A stretch of DNA of 64,000 bases from assembly GCF_900111685.1 (NCBI RefSeq), contig NZ_FOHX01000010.1:124001-188000 (forward strand), given 5' to 3'. The position numbers and the translations under genes are program-made. The notes under the pieces are model-generated. The model was not told where the DNA came from. It saw only the letters and a program-made list of their open reading frames with translations, and made no database searches. Of this stretch, positions 26,849-34,804 are shown one piece after another. Positions within the stretch are counted from its first letter, which is position 1. Every line of letters begins with the position of its first letter. This DNA is from Nonomuraea wenchangensis. Its GTDB lineage: Bacteria > Actinomycetota > Actinomycetes > Streptosporangiales > Streptosporangiaceae.

Positions 26849-26899
26849 GGTTGTCGAAACGTTTCGCACAACCTAAAGTCCGATTTGTGCGGATGTCAA
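26849..26899 (-). promoter_or_regulatory. Promoter and LacI operator of the GH42-GH31-GH1 operon
   Basis: The perfect palindrome CGAAACGTTTCG (26855-26866) sits inside longer arms, GGTTGT on one side and ACAACC on the other. Reading on the minus strand, TTGACA (26894-26899), an 18-bp spacer and TAGGTT (26870-26875) form a good promoter whose start point would fall in the palindrome. This fits repression by the LacI protein encoded immediately downstream. Confidence 0.75.
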
Positions 26900-26941
26900 C
26901 GGTCTACGCGCGGGCCGAGCGCCGGCGCAGGATCACCCGGG

Positions 26942-28147
26942 TCAGCGGCGGCTCAGCGCCAGGCTGTGGACCGGGTGCTCGCCCTCGGTCTGCAGCCGGT
27001 ACTCGCGTCCCGACTTGGCGCGGTTCTCCGCGATCACCCGCTCGGAGGCCGGCTGCTCGCCGCCCATGACGGCCTCCTGCATCTTCTCGAACCGCTCGTG
27101 GGCCTCCTGCACGTAGCCGGTGCCCAGCGTCGTGTAGTCGATCTGGGTGGCCAGCAGGTCGCGCAGGTAAGCCTTGTTCGGCTCGAACGTCACCGGCGCC
27201 GGCAGCTCCGGCGCGCACACCTGCTCGGGGTCGCGGCCGTCGTACTTCTTGAACAGCTCGGCCGCCAGCCGCAGGTGCTCCAGCTCCATGTTGAGATGCA
27301 GCTCCCAGATGTTCTTCACCTTGGGGTCGGACTCGGTCTGCATGAACGAGTGGTAGAGGTAGCACTCGTTGTACTCGTGGTTGAGCAGCATCTCCCACCA
27401 GCTCTCGCCCGGGTCCACCAGGGACTCGTAGTGGGTGACGTGCTCCTCCTCCACCATCCCGATCTCCTGGTAGAGCTGCCGGGCGATCGGCTCCATGTAG
27501 GTCGGCCCGACGTTCATGTAGAAGTTCATCGTCTGCTGCTCGGCGGACATGACCGTCAGCGCGTGCAGCTTGGAGATCGGCGCGGCTTTGGAGCGGTCAT
27601 AGGGCTCGCGCACGTTGTCCACCGGGTTGCGGTGATGCAAGTAGGTCGGCCGTCCCGGCATGACCTCCGTCAGGTTGTCGACGATCTTCTCCGCCTTGCG
27701 GTGCTCGATCATCTCGTACAGGTTGGCGTAACGGTAGAGGTGGTCGAAGTCCTCCAGCACCCCGAACTGGTAGGCCTGCTGCAGGTACGGATCCGGCTCC
27801 ATGCGGGCCACCCACGCCGTCAGGTCCACGGCGACCTGCTCGTAGGAGATCGTCGTCTCCAGCACCGAGGACACGCCGGGCAGCAGCCAGTTGACGGCCT
27901 TCTGCTGCTGGGCCTCGATGTAGCGGGAGCGGGCGAGCTGCTGCTTGAGCTCGATGTCCGGGCAGTGCCGGGCGAGCTGGTGGCTGAACAGGATGGCCTC
28001 GATCTCGATGCCGTTCATCGTGATGATCCGGCAGAGCGTGTAGGGGTCGCAGTGGTCGGGATCGACGGGGGTCACGCTCAGCTCGCGCCAGTTCCGCAGC
28101 TGCTTGTCCAGCGGGATACCCCGCTCCTGCAATGGGTTGAAAGGCAT
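26942..28147 (-). CDS. Ferritin-like-fold protein of unknown function
   Basis: The 401-residue protein is helical and rich in Glu, His, Tyr and Trp. It shows repeated carboxylate/His patterns of the ferritin-like superfamily: NGIEIEAILFSHQ, YEMIEHRKAEKI, GMVEEEHVTHYESL, LNHEYNECYLYHSF, and HLNMELEHLRLAAELFKKYD. The two halves look like two four-helix units, so it may bind one or two di-metal centres. I do not recognise a named family and give no reaction. It stands alone between the LacI operon and the GAF-SpoIIE gene. About 115 bp upstream may hold its promoter. Confidence 0.7.
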   Translation of the reverse strand: MPFNPLQERGIPLDKQLRNWRELSVTPVDPDHCDPYTLCRIITMNGIEIEAILFSHQLARHCPDIELKQQLARSRYIEAQQQKAVNWLLPGVSSVLETTISYEQVAVDLTAWVARMEPDPYLQQAYQFGVLEDFDHLYRYANLYEMIEHRKAEKIVDNLTEVMPGRPTYLHHRNPVDNVREPYDRSKAAPISKLHALTVMSAEQQTMNFYMNVGPTYMEPIARQLYQEIGMVEEEHVTHYESLVDPGESWWEMLLNHEYNECYLYHSFMQTESDPKVKNIWELHLNMELEHLRLAAELFKKYDGRDPEQVCAPELPAPVTFEPNKAYLRDLLATQIDYTTLGTGYVQEAHERFEKMQEAVMGGEQPASERVIAENRAKSGREYRLQTEGEHPVHSLALSRR

Positions 28148-28264
28148 GACGCCGGGCTCCTTGCGTTGGTCGGGAACATCCGGTTTCCGGCCTACCCGGC
28201 ACCTTTGGGGACAACCTCTCCTCCTGATCGGCTGAGAGACTGGAGATGGTAATGCCGCCGCAGG

Positions 28265-29485
28265 TCAGGGCAGGGTCAGGAGGCGGTGCCGCTCGCCGTA
28301 CCACTCGACGGTCATCACCGTGGCGTCGTCCTGCAGCCGGTCGCCCTGGTGCCGCAGGATGGCCTGGATCAGCCGGCGCAGCGTCTCCGGCGCCGACACG
28401 CCGTCGGCCTCGTGCCGCACCACGAAGTCGGCGAAGCGCTCCAGCCCGAACACCTCGCCGTCCGGGCTGCGCGCCTCCACGATGCCGTCGGTGTAGAACA
28501 GCAGCCGGTCGCCGGGTTCGAGCTGGTAGCGCAGCAGCCCCCTGGACACGCCCAGCCCGAAGCCCATCGGCGGATCGGGCACGGGGACGGTCTCCAGCGT
28601 CGCCACCCGCCGCCCGCCCCGGATCACCAGCGGCGGGTGGTGGCCCCGGTTGACCCAGCGCAGCAGGCCGGTCCGCAGGTCCAGCGAGGCCAGGAGGCCG
28701 GTCGCGTACCGGCCGACGAACTGCGCCCTGATCGCCGCGTCCACCGCCTCGCTCACCTCGGGCAGCCCCGTGCCCCGGCGCCGGTCGTGCCGGGACGCGG
28801 CCATCGCGACCGAGGCGGTCAGCCCGGCCGCCGTGTCGTGCCCCATCGCGTCGAACAGCGACACGTGCAGGACGTCCCCGTCGATCGCGTAGTCGTAGGC
28901 GTCGCCGCCCACCTCGTACGCGGGCTCCATGGCGGCGCTCACCACCACGCCCTCGCTCGCGAACGTGCCCGGCGGCAGCAGGCTCCACATGACCTCCGCC
29001 GACAACGTCATCGGCCGGGACCGCACCAGCCGGGAGTAGGAGTCGCTGTGGGGGCGCTTGCTGACGACCAGCACCGCGATCAGCGCGGCGAGCTGGGCGG
29101 CCCGCCACTCGGCCAGCTCCGGATCCTCGTCCGGCACGTCGGTCCCGAGCACCCCGACCCGCTCGGTGCCGTCCAGCAGCGGCATCCACAGCCGGCGCCG
29201 GCCGCCGCCCGGGCCCGGCATCGCGTACACCAGAGACACCGTCTGGAACGCCCGGCCAGGCAGCGTGGTGTCGACGCCCAGCCGCTCCGGCGGGCGGCCG
29301 GCCGCGTCGCGCTGACCCGGCAGCGGCACCAGCGTCTGCTGCTGCAGGTCCACGACGTAGATCAGGGTGCCGGAGAAGCCCATCGTCGCGGCGTGCTCGG
29401 CGACCAGGGCCGGCAGGTCCTCCATGGTGGCCAGGTGGCTGGCCGCCAGCAGGCCGCCCAGGGCGCGCTCGCCGTCGCTCCGCAT
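28265..29485 (-). CDS. GAF-domain SpoIIE-type PP2C phosphatase
   Basis: The 406-residue protein has an N-terminal GAF-like sensor (about residues 15-150; LIYVVDLQQQTLVPLPG... WMPLLDGTERVGVLGTD). A SpoIIE/PPM phosphatase domain follows, with metal-site motifs GGDAYDYAID, LFDAMGHD, LFYTDGIVEARSPDGE and QDDATVM. It should dephosphorylate a STAS-domain antagonist, tuning an alternative sigma factor; the partner is not next to it. ATG 29485 follows GGAGAGG. No membrane segment is seen, so it is cytoplasmic. Confidence 0.9.
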   Translation of the reverse strand: MRSDGERALGGLLAASHLATMEDLPALVAEHAATMGFSGTLIYVVDLQQQTLVPLPGQRDAAGRPPERLGVDTTLPGRAFQTVSLVYAMPGPGGGRRRLWMPLLDGTERVGVLGTDVPDEDPELAEWRAAQLAALIAVLVVSKRPHSDSYSRLVRSRPMTLSAEVMWSLLPPGTFASEGVVVSAAMEPAYEVGGDAYDYAIDGDVLHVSLFDAMGHDTAAGLTASVAMAASRHDRRRGTGLPEVSEAVDAAIRAQFVGRYATGLLASLDLRTGLLRWVNRGHHPPLVIRGGRRVATLETVPVPDPPMGFGLGVSRGLLRYQLEPGDRLLFYTDGIVEARSPDGEVFGLERFADFVVRHEADGVSAPETLRRLIQAILRHQGDRLQDDATVMTVEWYGERHRLLTLP

Positions 29486-29536
29486 CGACCTCTCCTTCCG
29501 GGGCGGATGGACGGCCCCTACCCGCGCGGTACGGGC

Positions 29537-30085
29537 TCACCCCGGCGTCGGGACCCGCCACCACAGGTGCGCGGCCGACGGCGCCTGTGTGACGCCGAGC
29601 CGTTCGAGGTGGACGGGCGCGCCGCCCGGGCGGTCGAAGAGGCGGACGCCGTCGCCGAGCAGGACGGGCGCGACGAACACCAGGATCTCGTCCAGGACCC
29701 CCGCCTCGAGGCACTGCCGGGCCACGTCCGCGCCGAGCACGTTGACGTACTTGCCGCCCGCCGCCTCCTTGGCGGTGGCGACGGCGGTGCCGAGGTCGCC
29801 GGCGAACACCACGCCCGGCACCGGCTCGGCGGGGGCGTGGTGGGTCAGCACGACCTGCGGGCCGCTCCAGCCGCCGCCGAACGCCTGACCCTCGCCTTCC
29901 GTGCCCCGGTGCGGGTCGTCGCCGCCGTACGTGCGCCGGCCCACGAGGAGCGAGCCGATCCGCCCGGCGAGGTCGTCGGCGAAGGGATCGGGGCCGAGGT
30001 ACGGGGTCAGCCAGGACATGTCGCCGCCCGGCCCGGCGATGAAGCCGTCCAGGGACATCGTCGCGGAGTAGAGGAGTTTGCTCAT
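29537..30085 (-). CDS. Dihydrofolate-reductase-like (RibD C-terminal) protein
   Basis: The 182-residue product begins KLLYSATMSLDGFIAGPGGDMSWL, typical of the YyaP/RibD-C branch of the DHFR superfamily. It continues with LLVGRRTYGG and YVNVLGADVARQCLEAGVLDEILVFVAPVLLGDG. These proteins bind NADPH; most are uncharacterised. The start at 30085 is chosen because the conserved domain begins there, although the ribosome-binding site (GGGG) is close. The next ATG upstream (30106) would add seven residues. Confidence 0.85.
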   Translation of the reverse strand: MSKLLYSATMSLDGFIAGPGGDMSWLTPYLGPDPFADDLAGRIGSLLVGRRTYGGDDPHRGTEGEGQAFGGGWSGPQVVLTHHAPAEPVPGVVFAGDLGTAVATAKEAAGGKYVNVLGADVARQCLEAGVLDEILVFVAPVLLGDGVRLFDRPGGAPVHLERLGVTQAPSAAHLWWRVPTPG

Positions 30086-30135
30086 GCCCCATGGGACACC
30101 GTCCACGCCGAAAACTCACCGCGCCCCGCAGGGCT

Positions 30136-31911
30136 CTACCAGCCGAGCTCGGCGCGGAACGCCGCCCGCGCCTCGGCGAACGCCTCCCGCTCCAGCACCG
30201 CCCCCTTGTAAGGCCCCTCGGCGACCGGCTCCTCGTGCAGCCGCGCGGGCAGCTCCTCGCGGCCCGCCAGGCCCTCCCTGGCGGCGTAGGCGCGCATCGC
30301 GTCCAGCCGCTCCTGCCCGGCCGCCAGCAGCTCCGCGACCGGGAACTCGCGGCCCAGCACGGCGGCGGCCAGCCCGGTCAGGTGGTCCAGCGTCAGCGGG
30401 CGGGTGGGGGAGGAGGCGAACAGGCACACGTTGAGCGCGTCCAGGGCGCTCCACAGCCGCAGCAGGCGGGCGGTGCGCGCGCCCCGCTCGGCGTCCAGGC
30501 GGCCGGCCGGCGCCGGCTCCGCCCCGATCCTCGCCGCCTCGGGGAAGCAGTACGTGAGCCCCTCCACCGGGTCGAAGTCCAGGTCGTGCTCCAGCGCGTC
30601 GTAGCGGGGGCCGCCGGGAGCGAGGGCGTAGCCGAGACCGAGCCCCGGCTGGACGCGCGGATCGAAGCAGGGCAGCTCGGCGCCCTTGACCGTCATCGCG
30701 TACCGGGCGGCCTCCGGGCCCAGCGCTGCCGCCGCGCGGGCGGCGCCCCCGGCCAGCAGCTCGCCGAGCGCGCCCGTCCGGTGCGCCACGTCCGCGACCA
30801 GGCCGGGCAGGGCCGCCGCGTCACCGAAGGCGGGCCCGCCGGGCAGCAGGCCGCGCCCGGCGCACTCCATGGCGAAGGCCAGCGTGCCGCCCAGGCTGAC
30901 CGGGTCGAGACCGAGGTCGTTGCAGAGGGCGTTCGCGGCCAGCACGGTGTCGAGGTCGTCGATGCCGAGGTTCCAGCCGAGCGAAGGGAACGCCTCCTGC
31001 CCGAGCCCGCCCGAGCGGCGCTCCGGCGCGGACGGCGGGGCGTACACCTTGAGGCAGTCGTTGGGGCAGCCCGGGCAGGCGCCGCGCAGCGTCACCGCGC
31101 GGCCCGCGTAATCGCCCTCCTGAGGGGCGCGCAGCCCGGTCGCGGCCGTGACGGAGAAGTTGCGCACGGCGACGTAGCCGGGCGTGGGCGGCTCGTCCGT
31201 CCATCCCGCGAACCCCGGCTCGCCGTGCTGCCAGGCCGCCAGCCGGTTGACGGACAGCGCCTCCCGGTAGAAGGCGGCGACGCCCGCCAGCGCCCCGGGG
31301 TCGGCCACTGCCGCCTCGGCGTCGCCCGCGCACACCAGGGCCTTGAGGTTCTTGGCGCCGAACACCGCGCCGATGCCGTACCGGGCGGCCGGATGGGCGA
31401 GGTCGGCGACGACGCTCGCGTACCTGACCAGGTTCTCCCCGGCCGGGCCGATCGCCGCCACGGAGGCGTCGCGGCCGTGCCTGGCCCTCAGCGCGTCGGT
31501 GGTGGCGGCGGTGCCGAGGCCACGCAGCTCCTCCGCGTCCCGCACGCTGACCTCGCCGTCCTCCACCAGCAGGTACGACAGCCGCGCCGCCCGCCCGGTC
31601 ACCGCCAGCGCCCGCACCCCGGCCGCCCGCATCCCCGCCGCGAACGGGCCGAGCGCGTGCGCCTCGCCGGCCACCCCGGTCAACGGCGACTTGGCCAGGA
31701 ACACCGCCTTGGCCAGACCGGGCGCGCGGACGCCGCCGAGCCGGCCGGCGGCCACGAACAGCAGCGCCCGCGGGTCGTACGGGTCCAGGCCGGGCGGCGT
31801 GCGCTCGGTCATCAGCCGCAGGCCGAGGATCGTCCCGTCATGGTGGCCGGACTCGTCGTCCCGGCGCTCGCGTTCGACGGATCCGCTGGTCAGGTCCACG
31901 ATGATCGGCAC
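30136..31911 (-). CDS. Aldehyde:ferredoxin oxidoreductase (AOR) family tungstopterin enzyme
   Basis: The 591-residue protein shows AOR landmarks: the N-terminal VDLTSGSVE, FLAKSPLTG, YGIGAVFGAKNLKALVCAGD. It also has the [4Fe-4S] ligands CPGCPNDC with a further Cys in LNVCLF, and the pterin loop LANALCNDLGLDPVSLGG. AORs hold a bis-tungstopterin and oxidise aldehydes to acids, or reduce acids, with ferredoxin. GTG 31911 is preferred: AGAAAGG lies 7 bp upstream, and the domain starts there; in-frame ATGs at 31950 and 31947 would add a non-conserved extension. No ferredoxin gene is adjacent. Such enzymes are unusual in aerobic actinomycetes. Confidence 0.88.
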   Translation of the reverse strand: MPIIVDLTSGSVERERRDDESGHHDGTILGLRLMTERTPPGLDPYDPRALLFVAAGRLGGVRAPGLAKAVFLAKSPLTGVAGEAHALGPFAAGMRAAGVRALAVTGRAARLSYLLVEDGEVSVRDAEELRGLGTAATTDALRARHGRDASVAAIGPAGENLVRYASVVADLAHPAARYGIGAVFGAKNLKALVCAGDAEAAVADPGALAGVAAFYREALSVNRLAAWQHGEPGFAGWTDEPPTPGYVAVRNFSVTAATGLRAPQEGDYAGRAVTLRGACPGCPNDCLKVYAPPSAPERRSGGLGQEAFPSLGWNLGIDDLDTVLAANALCNDLGLDPVSLGGTLAFAMECAGRGLLPGGPAFGDAAALPGLVADVAHRTGALGELLAGGAARAAAALGPEAARYAMTVKGAELPCFDPRVQPGLGLGYALAPGGPRYDALEHDLDFDPVEGLTYCFPEAARIGAEPAPAGRLDAERGARTARLLRLWSALDALNVCLFASSPTRPLTLDHLTGLAAAVLGREFPVAELLAAGQERLDAMRAYAAREGLAGREELPARLHEEPVAEGPYKGAVLEREAFAEARAAFRAELGW

Positions 31912-32006
31912 GGCACAGCCTTTCTGAGAAACGATGCGGTACGACATCACACCTCACGGCACGGACGCAAACCAGCGGGGGCGGCTGCCGGGAGCGGGAC
32001 GACGGC

Positions 32007-34550
32007 TCAGCCGGTGCCGAGGCTCCACAGGCGCAGCCGGCGGTCCGCGCCGACGGCGACGACGACGGGACGGGTCACCGGCTGCTCGGCGAGCGCCAGC
32101 GCGCGGATGCCGCCGCCCTCGCCGGAGCCGAACTCGCCGACGAGCTCCCCGTCGGCGAGGCTCCAGACGCGCACGAACGCGTCCCCGCCCGACGGCGTGT
32201 GCGCCACGACCGCGACCGGCACGCCGCCCAGGGTGCCGGTCACCAGCGCGGCCGTCCCCCGGTCGTCGGGGCTGCGGTCGCTGAAGTCCCACTTCTTCCT
32301 GCGCTTGCCCGACTTGAGGTCGTACACGCGCAAGGTGGCGTCCAGATGCGTGGAGACCAGCACCGGCTCGCCCTTCAGCTCGGCGCACGCCAGGAGCTCG
32401 ATGCCGCCGATCTCCTCGGTCTTGAACGTGCCCGACACCACGCCCGTGGACAGGGGACGCACCCGGACCCGGTTCGCGCCGTCGCCCGTCACCAGCACGT
32501 CGGTGTCGCCCAGCCGGCCGAAGGCCAGGCCGTTGACACCCTGGAAGTGCTCGGTGCTCGTGGGACCGATCTGCCTGCCGGTCGTGACGTCCCACAGGCG
32601 GACGGTGCCGCGCAGGTCGCGCAGGCTGTCGTACTTCTGCGACACCGCGACCACCCGGCCCTCGGCCGTGACGGTCACCGCGATGATCGGATCCGTGGCC
32701 TTGTGCGCGGCCAGGCTCTTGCCGGACGGGCTCCACAGGCGCATGCGGCCGTCGGCGTGACCGGAGGCGATCACCGGCTCGCCCCGGCTGTTGCCGTACG
32801 CGACGGCCGTCGTCGCCGCGCCGCCGTCGCCGAGCCTGCGGGCCGGGCCGGCGGTGAGGTCCCAGGCGACGACGGAGCCGTTGCCGCCGCCGAGCGCCAC
32901 GAACGGCCCGCGCGCCCCCATCGCCGCCGACGGGGCGCCCGTGCCCGAGGGCAGTGCCGCCGGGTCCCCGATCAACGTCCCGAACGGCTCCGCCGCGACC
33001 GGCGTGGCGGCTGTCTGGGTGGTGAGGGGGACGGGTGACCCGGTGGCAGGCGGCGTCCCCGTGGCGCCGGTGCCGATGCCGGTGCCGATGCCGGTGTCAG
33101 GAACAGGCGGCTGACCCAGCGTCCCGTCATGGCCCGCCGCGCCGCCGTCCGGCCTGAGCACGACGAACGCCGACACCGCCGCCGTCGCCAACGCCGCCGC
33201 CCCGGCGCTCAGCACCGCCCGCCGACTGGCCCCCTTCCGCCCACCTCCCGGCGACGTCTCCGCATCCGTCATCCCACCGTGATACGCCCCTTGGAACCCA
33301 CGACCTCGCGCATTAGGGCCCCGCCCCTCGACAGTCCCCTGCCCCCGAAGCCCTCCGGACCCCCCGTACCCCTCGGGGGTCGGACGCCCTGCGCCTCCGC
33401 CAGGCCCAGTCCCGGGCACACCACTCCCACCGGGCCCCGACCACGGGCCTGCGGGCTCCGACGCGGGCCCGCCACCCCCACGGGGCGCAGGCCACGGGCC
33501 GACGGGACTCGACGCGGGCACGCCGTCCCCGTCGCCCCGCACAGCAGCGGCCTGCCCCGCTGCCACCCCGCCAAGCCCGGCGGCGCCCGCCACCCCGCCG
33601 CGCCCAGCGGCGCCCGGCATGGCTTCGGGGCCCGACGGCGGCGCGCCCGGCCCGTTGAAGGCCGCGCCCGGCCCAGCGGGGGTTGGGGTGGCGGGTGGAG
33701 TGGGCCCTTCCGGAGGGCCGGGCGGGGGAAAGGGGACGGCTGGGCCGCGGTGGGTCATCAGGCGCTTCATCAGCTCCGTGGGCGACGGCCGTAAGGCCGG
33801 GTCCCTGGCGAAGCACGCCCGCAGCACCTCCGCCAGCCGCTCAGGCACCCCGTCCAGGTCGGGCGAGCCGCTGAGCACGGCGTTGAGGATCGCCGGGACC
33901 GTCGCCCCGGCGTAGGCGGGCCGCCCGGTGGCCGCGAACACCATGGTCCCGGCCCAGCTGAACATGTCCGACGCCGGCCCGACCCGCTGCCCCTCGAACT
34001 GCTCGGGCGACATGTACGTCGGCGTCCCCACCACCCCGGACGCCATCGTCGTCGCGTCCAGCGCCTTGGCGATGCCGAAGTCGATGACGATGGGCCCCTC
34101 GGGCCCGATGAGCACGTTGCCCGGCTTGAAGTCGCGGTGCACGATCCCGGCCTGGTGGATGGCGGCCAGCGCGGTCAGCGTCGAGATCGCCAGCCGGTCC
34201 AGCGTCCCGCCGGTGCGCGGCCCCTCCGACCGGACGACCTGCTGCAGCGTGTCGCCCGCGACGTACTCGCTCACGATGTAGGGGCGCTCGTCCGCCGTCC
34301 CCACGTCGAGCACCGCCGCCGTGCAGAACGCGGCAACCCGCCGCGCCGCCTCGACCTCGCGCAGGAAGCCACGGGTGATGGCGTCGTCACCGCTCAGATG
34401 GCTGTGCAGCAGCTTGACGGCGACCTCGCGCCCGTCGTCGCCGACCGCCTTGTAGACCGTTCCCTGGCCGCCGGAGCCGAGCACGCCGACGAGCCGCCAG
34501 CCGGCCACCCGTTCGGGGTCGCCCGGCCGGAGCGGGCGGATCTGCGGCAT
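32007..34550 (-). CDS. Membrane Ser/Thr protein kinase with WD40-type C-terminal domain
   Basis: The 847-residue protein has a Hanks-type kinase domain at about residues 20-275. Motifs are GSGGQGTVYKA, catalytic Lys in VAVKLL, HRDFKPGNVL, DFGIAKA and PTYMSPEQ. A long Gly/Pro/Ala-rich linker and one transmembrane helix near residue 515 (RRAVLSAGAAALATAAVSAFVVL) follow. The C-terminal part holds WD40-like repeats (VVAWDLTAGPARRLGDG, MRLWSPSGK, VRLWDVTTGRQ). Topology puts the propeller outside the membrane. ATG 34550 follows AGGAG; the frame is open upstream but without conservation. A 12-bp tandem repeat codes for GTGIGTGIG just after the membrane helix. Confidence 0.9.
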   Translation of the reverse strand: MPQIRPLRPGDPERVAGWRLVGVLGSGGQGTVYKAVGDDGREVAVKLLHSHLSGDDAITRGFLREVEAARRVAAFCTAAVLDVGTADERPYIVSEYVAGDTLQQVVRSEGPRTGGTLDRLAISTLTALAAIHQAGIVHRDFKPGNVLIGPEGPIVIDFGIAKALDATTMASGVVGTPTYMSPEQFEGQRVGPASDMFSWAGTMVFAATGRPAYAGATVPAILNAVLSGSPDLDGVPERLAEVLRACFARDPALRPSPTELMKRLMTHRGPAVPFPPPGPPEGPTPPATPTPAGPGAAFNGPGAPPSGPEAMPGAAGRGGVAGAAGLGGVAAGQAAAVRGDGDGVPASSPVGPWPAPRGGGGPASEPAGPWSGPGGSGVPGTGPGGGAGRPTPEGYGGSGGLRGQGTVEGRGPNARGRGFQGAYHGGMTDAETSPGGGRKGASRRAVLSAGAAALATAAVSAFVVLRPDGGAAGHDGTLGQPPVPDTGIGTGIGTGATGTPPATGSPVPLTTQTAATPVAAEPFGTLIGDPAALPSGTGAPSAAMGARGPFVALGGGNGSVVAWDLTAGPARRLGDGGAATTAVAYGNSRGEPVIASGHADGRMRLWSPSGKSLAAHKATDPIIAVTVTAEGRVVAVSQKYDSLRDLRGTVRLWDVTTGRQIGPTSTEHFQGVNGLAFGRLGDTDVLVTGDGANRVRVRPLSTGVVSGTFKTEEIGGIELLACAELKGEPVLVSTHLDATLRVYDLKSGKRRKKWDFSDRSPDDRGTAALVTGTLGGVPVAVVAHTPSGGDAFVRVWSLADGELVGEFGSGEGGGIRALALAEQPVTRPVVVAVGADRRLRLWSLGTG

Positions 34551-34633
34551 CCCCGCTCCTTCCGCGGACATCAGTGTGAGCGTTCCACACGATAGCCAAC
34601 ATCCGCTCGGAAGGGCCTCCTGGGACGGGCGGG

Positions 34634-34804
34634 TCAGCGGGCGCTGAGGGGACGCATGTCGGTCCAGACCTCCTCGATGTGCGCCAGGCAGTCGTCCTTG
34701 CCGCCGCGGAACCCGGTCGCCCGCCAGCCTGCCGGTACGTCCCGGTCCGCGGGCCACACCGAGTACTGCTCCTCGTGGTTGATCACGACCTGGTAGTCGT
34801 CCAT
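34634..34804 (-). CDS. mbtH: MbtH-like protein, NRPS adenylation partner
   Basis: The 56-residue product carries the MbtH signature: NHEEQYSVWPADRDVPAGW followed by GKDDCLAHIEEVWTDMRP. MbtH proteins bind adenylation domains and are needed for their folding or activity. Its ATG lies 22 bp inside the 3' end of the NRPS-MFS gene, behind a strong AAGGAGG, so it is translated by coupling as the last gene of the NRPS operon. It is short for the family but has the conserved core. Confidence 0.92.
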   Translation of the reverse strand: MDDYQVVINHEEQYSVWPADRDVPAGWRATGFRGGKDDCLAHIEEVWTDMRPLSAR

